From assembly GCA_003165795.1 (NCBI GenBank), contig PMWW01000179.1:25619-89618 (forward strand): a stretch of 64,000 nt of DNA, given 5' to 3'. The DNA comes from Acidobacteriaceae bacterium. Lineage in GTDB: Bacteria > Acidobacteriota > Terriglobia > Terriglobales > Acidobacteriaceae. Below, piece after piece: positions 54,225 through 63,757 of the stretch. The first letter of the stretch is position 1. Every line of letters begins with the position of its first letter. Position numbers and translations under genes: made by a program. The notes beneath the pieces were generated by a model. It had not been told where the DNA came from. It saw nothing but the letters and a program-made list of their open reading frames with translations, and ran no database searches.

Positions 54225-56356
54225 TGCGCAAAGAATTTCGCGATTCAATCAATACTGCCCTGCACAACCCCAGTCTTACCGGAGCGCTCGGCCGTTTCTC
54301 CGAGGCCTACCGCATCAGTCGCGAAAAAGCCTACGAAGGCATCGACTTCGAAGCCGTGCGCACCCAGATTGCCGACCGCAAAGGCTACGCCGCCTCTCAT
54401 CTTGACGAACTCGCCGACAGATTCACGCAGAAGGCCGAAGCCCGCGGAACCAAGGTATTTCGAACCAACGATCCCGCCAAGGTCCGCGACTATATTCTCG
54501 ATCTGGCGCGGCAGAACGGCGTGAAAAGCGTCGTTAAGTCGAAGTCGATGGCGTCGGAGGAAATTCACCTTAATCCGCATCTGGAAAAGGCCGGCATCGA
54601 GGTCCATGAAACCGATCTCGGCGAGTGGATCATTCAACTCGCTGGACAAACGCCATCGCACATGGTGATGCCCGCCATCCACATGACCAAGGAAGAAGTT
54701 ACCGAGGTCTTCAATGAACAGGTCGAGGAAGGCCAGACGCCCGACATCCCCAAGTTGGTGAAGTTCGCGCGCGGCAAGCTGCGTACCAAGTTCCTCGACG
54801 CCGGGATGGGTATCACCGGCGCAAACATCGCCGTCGCCGAGACTGGCAGCCTGGTCATCATTACCAACGAGGGCAATGCCCGCCTGGTCACGACCCTGCC
54901 CAAGATTCACGTTGCCATCGTCGGCATCGAGAAGCTGATGGCCAATTTCTCCGACATCGTACCGGTTCTCACGGCGTTGCCACGCAGCGCGACCGCGCAA
55001 CTACTCACCAGTTACGTGTCGATCATCAGCGGCCCCGTTCCCAACACCGACGGCACTCCCAAACAGTTGCACATCATCCTGATGGACAACCGGCGCACCG
55101 AGATGTCGCACGACCCGAAGTTCAAACAGGCGCTGCAATGCATTCGCTGCGCCTCGTGCTTGAACGTGTGCCCCGTCTTTCGTCTGGTCGGCGGCCACGT
55201 CTTCGGCAAGGTCTACACCGGCGGTATCGGAACAATTCTCACGGCGTGGTTCGACGCGCTGAAATCGTCCGACGAGATTCAGGGCCTCTGCATTCAGTGC
55301 GGCAACTGCACCCAGGTTTGTCCCGGCAAGATCGACATTCCCGGCCTAATCCTCGAGCTCCGTCGCCGGCTCGCGGTCGAGAAGGGGCAGACGTTTACCC
55401 AAAAAGCCATCTTCTCCGTGGTCAACAATCGTCGGCTCTTCCATTCCATGCTGCGCACCGCATCCGTGGTGCAGAAGCCTATGCAGAAGGACGGATTCAT
55501 TCGTCATCTGCCATTCTTCCTTTCGGATATGACCGAATTCCGCAGCCTGCCCGCGATTGCTGACGTTCCCTTCCGTGACAAGTTCAAGCAGATCGCGCAG
55601 ACAAAGCAGAAGGAGAAAGCTGCGTTTTACTCCGGCTGCCTCATCGATTTCGCCTACCCCGAGATGGGTGAAGCCGTCGTGAAAATCCTGAATAAGGCTG
55701 GCATCGAAGTTATCTTTCCCGAAGGACAGACCTGTTGTGGAGCCCCGGCCCGCTACAGTGGCGCCTACGAAGTGGCAGCGCAAAACGCAACCGACAACAT
55801 TAGCGCTCTGCTCGAGCAGGATGTCGAATACGTCGTCTCGGCGTGTCCTACCTGCACGGTAGCGCTGAAGCAGGATTTCATCAGTACCTTCGAGAGCCTG
55901 GGCCAGACCGATGCCCTACCCCGAGCCCGCGAGCTCGCGGCGAAAGTCATGGACCTTTCTACTCTGGTGAAGAAGCTGGTCGACGAGGGGAGGCTGACGT
56001 TCAAGGAAGGTCAGAAATTGGGCCAGGTGACCTATCACGATTCATGCCACTTGAAACGGACGCTCCACGTCTCCGAGCAGCCGCGTGAACTGCTGACCAA
56101 AGCCGGCTATGAGATCTCCGAGATGTACGAGGCCGATATGTGCTGCGGGATGGGCGGCTCTTACTCGCTCAAGCTGCCCGAAATCTCCGCGCCTATCCTG
56201 GAACGCAAACTAAACAACATCAAGCAAACGTGCGCGACTCTTGTCGTAATGGACTGCCCGGGCTGCGTGATGCAAATTCGCGGTGGATTGGACAAGGACG
56301 GCGCGGAAATCAAGGTCGAACATACCGTGCAGCTTCTCGCCGAACAGTTGAAGTAA
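54224..56356 (+). CDS. LutB-LutA fusion: iron-sulfur L-lactate oxidation protein
   Basis: A 710-residue fusion. The N-terminal LUD part (to about 290) carries ITGANIAVAETGSLVIITNEGN, followed by two 4Fe-4S motifs, CIRCASCLNVCP (about 305-316) and CIQCGNCTQVCPG (about 356-368), as in LutB. The C-terminal half (from about 465) holds two CCG cysteine-rich domains with QTCCGAPARYSG and DMCCGMGGSY, as in LutA/GlcF. In Bacillus LutA and LutB are separate proteins. With LutC it should oxidise lactate to pyruvate; electron acceptor is unknown. Overlaps lutC by one base. Confidence 0.88.
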   Translation: MRKEFRDSINTALHNPSLTGALGRFSEAYRISREKAYEGIDFEAVRTQIADRKGYAASHLDELADRFTQKAEARGTKVFRTNDPAKVRDYILDLARQNGVKSVVKSKSMASEEIHLNPHLEKAGIEVHETDLGEWIIQLAGQTPSHMVMPAIHMTKEEVTEVFNEQVEEGQTPDIPKLVKFARGKLRTKFLDAGMGITGANIAVAETGSLVIITNEGNARLVTTLPKIHVAIVGIEKLMANFSDIVPVLTALPRSATAQLLTSYVSIISGPVPNTDGTPKQLHIILMDNRRTEMSHDPKFKQALQCIRCASCLNVCPVFRLVGGHVFGKVYTGGIGTILTAWFDALKSSDEIQGLCIQCGNCTQVCPGKIDIPGLILELRRRLAVEKGQTFTQKAIFSVVNNRRLFHSMLRTASVVQKPMQKDGFIRHLPFFLSDMTEFRSLPAIADVPFRDKFKQIAQTKQKEKAAFYSGCLIDFAYPEMGEAVVKILNKAGIEVIFPEGQTCCGAPARYSGAYEVAAQNATDNISALLEQDVEYVVSACPTCTVALKQDFISTFESLGQTDALPRARELAAKVMDLSTLVKKLVDEGRLTFKEGQKLGQVTYHDSCHLKRTLHVSEQPRELLTKAGYEISEMYEADMCCGMGGSYSLKLPEISAPILERKLNNIKQTCATLVVMDCPGCVMQIRGGLDKDGAEIKVEHTVQLLAEQLK

Positions 56357-56429
56357 CTGCCTTCGGCTCGCGGCGGACTTCTCATCCCACGAGATTGAGA
56401 GCGTTCTTAAGCACGCCTAGAATGTTTGG

Positions 56430-57452
56430 TCACTGCGGTTTTTGTGCGGTTCCTGCCGGGCCTTGTCCCGCCAGCTTCTCCCGCGCCAGCGGCCTGGCAA
56501 ACGCATTGGATGGGTTGTGCAGGTTACTGGTCATGACCTTCTCGTAATACTCCCTGGCATGCGCTTTGTCCCCTAGCTTCTCATAGGTCTGCGCCTCCAG
56601 GCTCAGGACGAACGGGTCTTTCTGGTCTGCTTTTTGCAGCTCTTTGATCGCGGTGCTGTAGTCGCCGGTGTACAGGGCGACATATCCCACAAGGTAGGGA
56701 TAGAAGTGCAGTTGATCGGGATTGCCGCCTGCATCGAGGACCGCCTTCGCTGCCGCCAGGTGCTTCAGGGCTTCGTCGCGCTGCCCTCGTCTTGCCTTGA
56801 TGCGCGCCTCCGCTGCCTCCCAGCGGAAGGTCCAGAGATCTTTTTCAGCCTGGGTGATATTCGGTTTGCGGAGGCCCGTCAGGCGCCCTGTTTGATACCA
56901 CTGGAAAGCGTTGTCCAGATCGCCCGACTCCAGATAGATGCGCGCCAGCTCGTTCGCTGTGGCCGCCGCGTCCTCGTACTTCTGCCAGTTGTATTGCAAG
57001 TCGAACGCTCGCCGCTCATACTCCGACGCCTTGTCGGTGTTACGTTCAAAAGCATAGGAGACCGCCATCACGCGCAAGGCCTGCGTCGTTTCTTCATCCG
57101 AAGCCAGTTCGATGGCCTTTGCCAAGTGTTGTCTGGCCTCCTGATACTTCCCCTCTAAATCCAAGGTGACACCCATGTCCAACTCGGCCTGGTAGAGTTT
57201 CGGCGACGCTTGCAGCGCTCGCTGGTAAAGCGCCAGCGCCTCGCTGAACTGCCCTTCGCTATTGAGCTTTTCGCCTTGCTTCACCAGCTCCATCGCGTCG
57301 TCCGTCTTCGCGCTCGGCGCCTGTGCGGGACTTAAAGATGGAATTTGCGTGGACGAGGCCGGAGCGGAGGATTGCGCCACGCTCGCCGCAGTTGAAAGCG
57401 CCAGGGCGAATATTACGAGGGCAGAAAAGAAAAAAGTGGGTCGCGACTTCAT
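56430..57452 (-). CDS. Exported TPR protein
   Basis: The 340-residue protein starts at 57452 (MKSRPTFFFSALVIFALALS, signal peptide) and has a Ser/Pro/Ala linker (about 25-50), then at least four tetratricopeptide repeats: GEKLNSEGQFSEALALYQRALQ, LDMGVTLDLEGKYQEARQHLA, LARIYLESGDLDNAFQWYQ and LVGYVALYTGDYSTAIKELQK. Function is unknown; it probably works as a periplasmic scaffold. The carbonic anhydrase gene lies divergently 130 bp away. The upstream extension to 57569 has no signal-like character. Confidence 0.75.
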   Translation of the reverse strand: MKSRPTFFFSALVIFALALSTAASVAQSSAPASSTQIPSLSPAQAPSAKTDDAMELVKQGEKLNSEGQFSEALALYQRALQASPKLYQAELDMGVTLDLEGKYQEARQHLAKAIELASDEETTQALRVMAVSYAFERNTDKASEYERRAFDLQYNWQKYEDAAATANELARIYLESGDLDNAFQWYQTGRLTGLRKPNITQAEKDLWTFRWEAAEARIKARRGQRDEALKHLAAAKAVLDAGGNPDQLHFYPYLVGYVALYTGDYSTAIKELQKADQKDPFVLSLEAQTYEKLGDKAHAREYYEKVMTSNLHNPSNAFARPLAREKLAGQGPAGTAQKPQ

Positions 57453-57581
57453 AGCGCCGCCATTATTGCATATTGCCGTTTGCATGTTGTCCAAGGCTCG
57501 ATGAGCGGTCATATACACGGCCAACAAAATGCAACGGGGTGTATACTGCGCCGTACGAAGAGCGCGCAAAGGACCTTCACC

Positions 57582-58286
57582 GTGAAAACTGCATTGTCTG
57601 AGAACCAGATACCGTCCAGGCGAAAATTCTTACAGATGAGCTTAGCCGGAACTGTCGTCGGCTTGGCGACAGGCGGCCTAGAACTCGCAGCTCCGTTGAC
57701 AGCGTGGGCTCAGTCCACGCTCAGCCCCGATGCTGCGCTGGCCAAGCTGATGGATGGCAACCAGCGGTTCATCACAAATCGCCTTACCGCGCATGAGTAC
57801 GACCTGGACATCCTTAAGCAACACACCGTTGACAAGCAGGAGCCATTCGCCGCGGTACTCTCATGCGCGGATTCGCGGGTGCCCGTCGAGCTCGTTTTCG
57901 ATCAGACAATTGGGCATATTTTTGTGACCAGGGTTGCGGGCAATGTGATTACGCCGGAAATCATCGGCAGCCTTGAATATGGAGCGGCGGTGTTGGGAAC
58001 CAAAGTGATTCTCGTAATGGGCCACTCCGGTTGCGGAGCGGTGAAGGCGGCCATCCAAGGCAAGGCGGTACCCGGCCAGATCAGCTCACTGTTTCCCCAC
58101 ATCCAACCGGCCATCGATCAAGCGGGGCCGAATCTGGAAGCAGCGACCAAGGCAAACGCCAAGATCCAGGCGACCCTATTGAGCGAAGCGTCGCCCGTTA
58201 TCTCAGGCCTGGTGAAGGAAAATAATCTGAAGGTGGTGGCAGGTTACTATGAACTGGCTAGCGGTTCGGTGACGCTCCTCGCCTAG
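57582..58286 (+). CDS. Tat-exported beta-carbonic anhydrase
   Basis: Zinc enzyme (234 residues) that hydrates CO2. The N terminus SRRKFLQMSLAG (12-23) is a twin-arginine signal, so the protein should be exported folded. Zinc ligands and catalytic residues are present: Cys95 and Asp97 in CADSRVP (with Arg99), His148 and Cys151 in GHSGCGAV. The start is GTG at 57582 with AAAGGA eight bases upstream; the longer frame from 57480 is unnecessary. Length fits the clade (about 200-240). Confidence 0.9.
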   Translation: MKTALSENQIPSRRKFLQMSLAGTVVGLATGGLELAAPLTAWAQSTLSPDAALAKLMDGNQRFITNRLTAHEYDLDILKQHTVDKQEPFAAVLSCADSRVPVELVFDQTIGHIFVTRVAGNVITPEIIGSLEYGAAVLGTKVILVMGHSGCGAVKAAIQGKAVPGQISSLFPHIQPAIDQAGPNLEAATKANAKIQATLLSEASPVISGLVKENNLKVVAGYYELASGSVTLLA

Positions 58287-58311
58287 GCGCATTGCCAACC
58301 GCTCTCAACCT

Positions 58312-58803
58312 CTACTTCACCTTGTCAAACACCGAAACGAAGTTCGCCCCACCGGAAAAGGTTGCCGTTCCCTTGATCGTCATCGTCTTGCCGTCGGGCG
58401 AAAGCGAGCGCGTTGCCGTCTCTACCGTGGTACCGGCGTTGTCCTTGACCACCCATCGCACGCTACCGGACGCCGTCCTGGTGTAGGCGATCATGGTCGC
58501 CGCTTCGCTGCTCTTGATGGGGTGGTCCTTGCCGTCAATGGGGCCATCGTACGACGATGCGTAAGTATGTCCGTGCCCCTCGGTGCCGACCATGCTCCAC
58601 TTGTAGGCATCCACGTCGTCGGATGTGATCACTAATTGTTCGAAGCTAGGCGCCGCCATATTTCCATACGACGACTTCGCGACATCCAGCTTCCAAGTTC
58701 CCACCGCCGATTGGTTTGAGCGCTCCGCAGCCGAGGCGATCATTCCCCCGAATACGACGATGCACGCTCCCATTAGCATCGCTAAACGAATCTTCCTACC
58801 CAT
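58312..58803 (-). CDS. Small exported protein of unknown function
   Basis: A 163-residue protein with a signal peptide (MGRKIRLAMLMGACIVVFGG then MIASAAE). The mature part, with the motif VGTWKLDVAKSSYG near its start, then YDGPIDGKDHPI and SLSPDGKTMTIKGTATFSGG, resembles a lipocalin-like/beta-barrel type I have seen in acidobacterial genomes. GGAGGGG lies four bases before the ATG at 58803. Convergent with the carbonic anhydrase gene. Confidence 0.7.
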   Translation of the reverse strand: MGRKIRLAMLMGACIVVFGGMIASAAERSNQSAVGTWKLDVAKSSYGNMAAPSFEQLVITSDDVDAYKWSMVGTEGHGHTYASSYDGPIDGKDHPIKSSEAATMIAYTRTASGSVRWVVKDNAGTTVETATRSLSPDGKTMTIKGTATFSGGANFVSVFDKVK

Positions 58804-58885
58804 TGGGCCCCTCCATACTCTGAAATCCCTAGCGTGCGAATCGTGACACCGCAGCGCGGCGTTGTCAACCGAAGTTACTTCAATG

Positions 58886-59575
58886 TCACCCTGCAGCTGT
58901 AATCTTCTTCGCCTCGCGAAAGATGCCTTCGAACATGGCCGCAGTCAGCTTTCCTGTGGCTGTGTTTTGGTTCGACGGATGATACGACGCCAGCAGCACG
59001 ATCCCGTTCGGCATCGCGTAGCGTGCCGCATGGGCAAATAAATATCCCGCGCGGCTCCGAATCACGCCGTTGCACTTCAGGCGGTTCAGATAAGCATCGA
59101 AACCAATCTTGCCCAACGCAACCACAACCTTTATGTCCTTCAGAATCGCAATCTCGCGATCAAGAAACGGTGCACAGTTGGCCAACTCCGATGGCAACGG
59201 TTTGTTATCCGGAGGAGCGCAGCGAACTGCCGCAGTGATGTAACAGTCGAGCAGCTTGAGTCCGTCGTCGCGATGATCGGCGTTGGGCTGCGACGCGAAG
59301 CCCACCTTGTGCAGGATGGGGTACATGAACTTGCCTGAAGCGTCGCCGGTGAAGGGCCTGCCGGTACGATTGGATCCCTGCGCTCCCGGCGCCAGCCCCA
59401 GCACCAGGACGCGGGCGCGCGGATCGCCGAAGCCGGGCACTGGTCGCGCCCAGTATTCGCAATCACGATAGGCGCGCCGCTTCTCGCGGCCAACCTGTTG
59501 GCGATAGGCGACCAGGCGTGGACAGCAGGTGCAATTCACCACTTCATGATTGAGAACGGCGAGCGCGGAAGGCAT
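58886..59575 (-). CDS. Type-5 uracil-DNA glycosylase (UdgB-like)
   Basis: A 229-residue DNA-repair glycosylase. The family 5 signature is GLAPGAQGSNRTGRPFTGD (60-78) and the second motif SYHPSNQNTATGKLT near the C terminus. Cysteines C15, C18 (CTCCPR), C119 and C134 fit the 4Fe-4S cluster of this family. It removes uracil, and by family also hypoxanthine-type bases, from DNA. No operon partner is obvious. Confidence 0.88.
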   Translation of the reverse strand: MPSALAVLNHEVVNCTCCPRLVAYRQQVGREKRRAYRDCEYWARPVPGFGDPRARVLVLGLAPGAQGSNRTGRPFTGDASGKFMYPILHKVGFASQPNADHRDDGLKLLDCYITAAVRCAPPDNKPLPSELANCAPFLDREIAILKDIKVVVALGKIGFDAYLNRLKCNGVIRSRAGYLFAHAARYAMPNGIVLLASYHPSNQNTATGKLTAAMFEGIFREAKKITAAG

Positions 59576-59663
59576 CCTTCAGGGTAGCAAATGCTTCTTA
59601 GTTTAAGGGTGTTTACGCACCTTTCGAGAGAAACTTGTAGGCGAAAACAAGGGAGATAGAACA

Positions 59664-59816
59664 ATGCTGGTTATTCTGCTGGTGATCATACTTCTGTTGT
59701 CTGTGGGGTCGTTGCCGTCGTGGCCGTACAGCCGCGGCTGGGGCTACTACCCCTCTAGCGGACTGGGACTGGTCCTGGTTATCTTGGTGCTATTGTTATT
59801 GCTTGGCCGTATCTGA
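59664..59816 (+). CDS. DUF3309 small membrane protein
   Basis: A 50-residue protein, too short for a standard ORF list: an N-terminal helix (MLVILLVIILLLSVGSLP), the signature SWPYSRGWGYYPSSGLG, then a second helix (LVLVILVLLLLLGRI). This matches the DUF3309 family. GGGAGA lies before the ATG at 59664. Function is unknown. It ends 22 bp before the phospholipase-like gene start on the same strand. Confidence 0.85.
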   Translation: MLVILLVIILLLSVGSLPSWPYSRGWGYYPSSGLGLVLVILVLLLLLGRI

Positions 59817-59838
59817 ACGGTTTTGGCAAGAACGCTCG

Positions 59839-61206
59839 ATGACCTTCACAGCTTCGCGTCCGCGCGCGATGATATGTTGCGCGTGCCTTCTGATGTGCGT
59901 CATCGCATTCACGCCCGTGTGCGCTGGCTATTCCGTGCTGACGCACGAAGAGATCATTGATCTACTTTGGAAGCAGCAAATCAAGCCGCTGTTGCTGGCG
60001 CGATTTCCCAATTCCACTGCAGACGACCTGCTGAAGGCCCATGCGTATGCCTACGGTGGAAGCGTCATCCAGGACATCGGTTACTATCCATTTGGCAGCC
60101 ATGTCTTCAGCGACCTTGCTCATTACGTCCGCAGTGGGGACTTCGTACAAGCGCTGATCAATGACTCGCAGGACCTGAATGAGTACGCTTTCGCCCTGGG
60201 GGCGCTATCCCACTACGTCGCCGACATCAATGGTCATCCCTACATCAACCTGTCGGTCGGCATTGAGTACCCGAAACTGGCGAAATGGTATGGGCCGGCG
60301 GTTCCCTATGACGTGGACCACAAAGCCCACCTTCGCACCGAATTCGGCTTCGACGTGCTTCAGGTCGCTAAAGGACGCTACGCTCCAGATGACTACCATA
60401 ACTTCATCGGCTTCGAGGTTTCAGCGTCGCTGATGGAACGCGCGTTCTATGACACTTATGGCTTAAAACTCACCGACGTGATGCCGCACGAGCAGTTGGC
60501 CATCAACACCTATCGCCGCAGCGTCAGCCAAATCATTCCAGAAATGACCAAGGTCGCTCTCCTCGCCAAAGGCAACCAACTGCAGCAGGAGATCCCGAAT
60601 TTCAATCGGCAACGCTTCCTATATCACTTGTCGAAGGCCGACTATCAAAAGAACTGGGGCTCGGGCTACAAACAACCAGGTCCGGGCGCGCACATCATGG
60701 CAGGATTGTTTAAAGTCGTCCCCAAGGTGGGCCCGCTCCATACCGTCGATTTCAAGGAACCGACGCCGAATACCGAGGACCTCTACTTCAAGAGTGTTGA
60801 CCAGACCATCGATCAGTACGGTAAGGCCCTGCAGGAGGTGCAGAACAGTGATCTGCAAGCGCCGGAGATCAACCTCGACACCGGCAAGCCGACGAAACGC
60901 GGCGAGTATCCCCTGGCCGACGCGACCTACCGCGGGTTGCTCGATGAATTGGCCCACGACAACTTCAACCACATGGACAAGACGCTGCGCGATAACCTCT
61001 TGAACTTCTACGATGGCTTTGGACTTCCCTCGCCCGGAACCCGTCTCGACAAATGTGTTGTCGCGCGCTGGCGCAAGACTTGGATCGAAGTCACCCAGGT
61101 GCGGGCGTTTGCGCTACTCGACCCGATTGACCAGGCTCCGCCCGCCGCGTCCGGGCCCTCCTCCAGCCTCACAACTGACACCCCTCAGCAGTCCTGTGGC
61201 CAATAA
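59839..61206 (+). CDS. Zinc-dependent phospholipase C-like exported protein
   Basis: A 455-residue protein with a signal peptide (MTFTASRPRAMICCACLLMC). The mature part resembles the zinc-dependent phospholipase C/S1-P1 nuclease fold (PF00882): Tyr and His in GYSVLTHEEIIDLLW at the mature N terminus, DIGYYPFGSHVFSDLAHYV, then GALSHYVADINGHPY and a later DELAHDNFNHMD. Substrate unknown. Start at 59839; an upstream ATG at 59803 overlaps DUF3309. Follows DUF3309 on the same strand. Confidence 0.75.
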   Translation: MTFTASRPRAMICCACLLMCVIAFTPVCAGYSVLTHEEIIDLLWKQQIKPLLLARFPNSTADDLLKAHAYAYGGSVIQDIGYYPFGSHVFSDLAHYVRSGDFVQALINDSQDLNEYAFALGALSHYVADINGHPYINLSVGIEYPKLAKWYGPAVPYDVDHKAHLRTEFGFDVLQVAKGRYAPDDYHNFIGFEVSASLMERAFYDTYGLKLTDVMPHEQLAINTYRRSVSQIIPEMTKVALLAKGNQLQQEIPNFNRQRFLYHLSKADYQKNWGSGYKQPGPGAHIMAGLFKVVPKVGPLHTVDFKEPTPNTEDLYFKSVDQTIDQYGKALQEVQNSDLQAPEINLDTGKPTKRGEYPLADATYRGLLDELAHDNFNHMDKTLRDNLLNFYDGFGLPSPGTRLDKCVVARWRKTWIEVTQVRAFALLDPIDQAPPAASGPSSSLTTDTPQQSCGQ

Positions 61207-61415
61207 GCCCGAAATCCCGAATTCCTCTTCGGCTCGGCGACCCCGGTTTGACCGCTCCGCAGCGCTCTCATAAACTGAAGGACGACGGTAATTGCGGTTT
61301 TTTCGTGTACCGTTTAAGCCGGGCCTTGCTCCCGAGGTGTCCGGCTCCGTCAGCGCACTCATCACCGTTTGCATTCGGGTCGAACGCGGCCCTATTCAGT
61401 TCTGAAGGCAATTCA

Positions 61416-62729
61416 TTGACTACCGATACAGCTACCAACGACACCAGCTCCACCGAACAATTTAACCCCTGTCAGCGCGAACTCACTATTGAGGTCCCGG
61501 CTGACGTAGTGAAGGCCGAAACCGAAAGCATTGTGAACCGATACCAGAAGCTGGCTCGAGTTCCTGGCTTCCGCAAAGGTAAGGTGCCGGCTTCCATGGT
61601 TCGCCAGCGTTTTGCTGACGACATCAAGAACGAGATTGTCGACACCCTGGTTCCCCGCTACTTCCGCGAAGAAGCCAAGAAACAAAACCTGGCACCCGTG
61701 TCGCAGCCCCAGGTCACCGACTTGCACATCCAGGAAGGCGAACCGCTGAAGTTCAAGGCCTCGTTCGAGATCCTGCCCGAATTCAAGGTCGCCCCCTACG
61801 ATGACATTCGGGTGACTACGCTCGACACCACCGTTACCGACCAGGACGTGGAGACCGCGCTGAACAATCTGCGCCAGCAGCAGGCGACTTACACCGCCGT
61901 CGAAGAAGATCGCCCGTTGGCTGACGGCGATTTCGCCGTGGCGGGCTTCAAAGGTACGCCAAAGGAAACCGAGCAGGACGCCGATTCGAAACCCGTCGAG
62001 GTGGACGAGATCATGGTCGAGATCGGCGGGCAAAATACCATTCCGGAATTTTCGGAAAACTTACGCGGCGCCAAGGCGGGCGAGCAGCGCACCTTCGACG
62101 TCAAATATGCCGACGATTTTGCCGACAAGCGGCTGGCCGGCAAGTCGATGACCTACGAGGTCAACGTCAAGGGTATCAAGATGCGCAGCGTTCCCGAGCT
62201 GAATGATGACTTCGCCAAAGAACTCAGCGCTGACTTCAACACTCTCGACGAACTCCGCAATCGCTTGCGCAACAACATGAAGGCCGAGAAAGAACACGAA
62301 GCAGAACATCAAGGCAAAGATAAGTTGGTTGAAGAGCTGGTCAAGCGTAACGACTTTCCGGTTCCGGAGGCGATGTTGAACGACCAGATTGACCTCCGCC
62401 TGGAGCGTGGTCTGCGGGCCCTGGCGGCGCAGGGGATGCGCACCGAAGACATGAAGCGCGTGGACCTTCCCCGCCTCCGCGCCGGACAGCGGGACGCCGC
62501 GTTGCGCGAGGTGAAAGCCTCGCTGATCCTGGAACAGATTGCCGACCAGGAAAAAGTAGAGGTCGGCGACGAGGAGATCGAGCGCGAGGTGGAGGCGTTG
62601 GCCCACCAGTCAAAGCAGACCATCGAGCAAGTCCGCGCTCGTTTGACGCAGGATGGGGGGCTGGATAGAATTCGGCATCGCATCCGCAATGAAAAGGCTT
62701 TGGACTCTTTGTACAGCAGGTCCGCATAG
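61416..62729 (+). CDS. tig: Trigger factor
   Basis: Ribosome-bound chaperone and peptidyl-prolyl isomerase, 437 residues (E. coli 432). The ribosome-binding GFRKGKVP motif is clear (about residues 50-57), then the PPIase domain (about 150-250: DGDFAVAGFKG, MVEIGGQNTIPEFSENLRG) and the helical C-terminal cavity. The start is TTG at 61416, with AAGG seven bases upstream; the frame upstream to 61248 lacks family likeness. It forms a cluster with clpP and clpX, as in many bacteria. Confidence 0.94.
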   Translation: MTTDTATNDTSSTEQFNPCQRELTIEVPADVVKAETESIVNRYQKLARVPGFRKGKVPASMVRQRFADDIKNEIVDTLVPRYFREEAKKQNLAPVSQPQVTDLHIQEGEPLKFKASFEILPEFKVAPYDDIRVTTLDTTVTDQDVETALNNLRQQQATYTAVEEDRPLADGDFAVAGFKGTPKETEQDADSKPVEVDEIMVEIGGQNTIPEFSENLRGAKAGEQRTFDVKYADDFADKRLAGKSMTYEVNVKGIKMRSVPELNDDFAKELSADFNTLDELRNRLRNNMKAEKEHEAEHQGKDKLVEELVKRNDFPVPEAMLNDQIDLRLERGLRALAAQGMRTEDMKRVDLPRLRAGQRDAALREVKASLILEQIADQEKVEVGDEEIEREVEALAHQSKQTIEQVRARLTQDGGLDRIRHRIRNEKALDSLYSRSA

Positions 62730-62896
62730 GGCGGTCTGCATTCCACTTTCCCTGCTTCGTCTTTCGGGAAAAAGGGCGGGCAGGTTTTGGCGCTTAGCAG
62801 GCGTGAGCAATTGATCGCCTCCTGCCGAAATCCTTGGCACCGCGAAGGACCGGCTTCCCAGAGCGGGAGTAACCAACTGCAAAGGAGCAGCAAATA

Positions 62897-63481
62897 ATGC
62901 TTGTGCCCATGGTGATTGAGCAAACCAGCAGGGGCGAGCGGGCCTACGACATTTATTCCCGGCTGTTGCGGGACAATATCATTTTCCTTGGCACTCCTAT
63001 TGACGATAATGTCGCGAACTTGATCATTGCCCAAATGCTCTTTCTCGAGGCCGAAGATCCCGAGAAAGACATCTCGCTCTACATTAACTCGCCCGGCGGT
63101 TCCATTACCGCGGGGATGGCGATCTACGACACCATGCAGTTCATCCGGCCGGATGTCACCACCATCTGCATTGGTCAGGCGGCAAGCATGGCTGCATTGC
63201 TGCTGGCGTCGGGCGCGGCGAAGAAACGTTTTGCTCTGCCCACATCACGAATTCTGATTCACCAGCCGCTCATGTCCGGACTGTCGGGCCAGGCGACCGA
63301 TATCGATATTCATGCCCGCGAGATCTTGCGCATGCGCGAGATCACCAGCCAACTGCTTTCCAAGCACAGCGGTCAACGCCTGGAGAAAGTAGAGCGGGAC
63401 GTGGAACGCGACTTCATCATGAATGCTCAACAAGGGAAGGAATACGGAATCATCGACGATATTATTTTCAAGCACAAGTAA
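62897..63481 (+). CDS. clpP: ATP-dependent Clp protease proteolytic subunit
   Basis: Serine protease of 194 residues that forms the Clp barrel. The catalytic triad is Ser97 (GQAASMAA), His122 (LIHQP) and Asp172 ([10 protein letters not shown]). The N-terminal handle [20 protein letters not shown] is typical. AAAGGAG lies before the ATG at 62897. clpX follows after 276 bp. Confidence 0.97.
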   Translation: MLVPMVIEQTSRGERAYDIYSRLLRDNIIFLGTPIDDNVANLIIAQMLFLEAEDPEKDISLYINSPGGSITAGMAIYDTMQFIRPDVTTICIGQAASMAALLLASGAAKKRFALPTSRILIHQPLMSGLSGQATDIDIHAREILRMREITSQLLSKHSGQRLEKVERDVERDFIMNAQQGKEYGIIDDIIFKHK

Positions 63482-63637
63482 GCGCGGCAGCCCGGTCATC
63501 ACTAAGGCGGAAAAAAGTCGGTGGCTGCTTCCAAAGTTGTACCCAATATTGCACTAACGGTACGTTGCGGCGCGCGGAATTGTGGTTCAATAGCTTTCAC
63601 AGTGCAGTTGCACTCAAGGGTTCGCCAAGGGTTGCCG

Positions 63638-63745
63638 ATGGCCGATAAAGGCAGCTTCTCAAAAGGGGCAGCACGGCTCCTCCCGGATGTGAGCGGACGG
63701 GAAATGCGGCCCGGGAAACAATCCCGGCCAAAGCGTGCGGCATAA
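63638..63745 (+). CDS. Possible basic leader peptide ahead of clpX (doubtful)
   Basis: A 35-codon frame from the ATG at 63638 (MADKGSFSKGAARLLPDVSG then REMRPGKQSRPKRAA) with AAGGG seven bases upstream ends at a TAA that overlaps the clpX ribosome-binding site (AAGGAG 63744-63749). The frame opens further back to 63521. It could be a translated leader or chance. The rest of the 276-bp clpP-clpX spacer (63482-63757) shows no other gene. Confidence 0.25.
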   Translation: MADKGSFSKGAARLLPDVSGREMRPGKQSRPKRAA

Positions 63746-63757
63746 GGAGTTTTTTTC

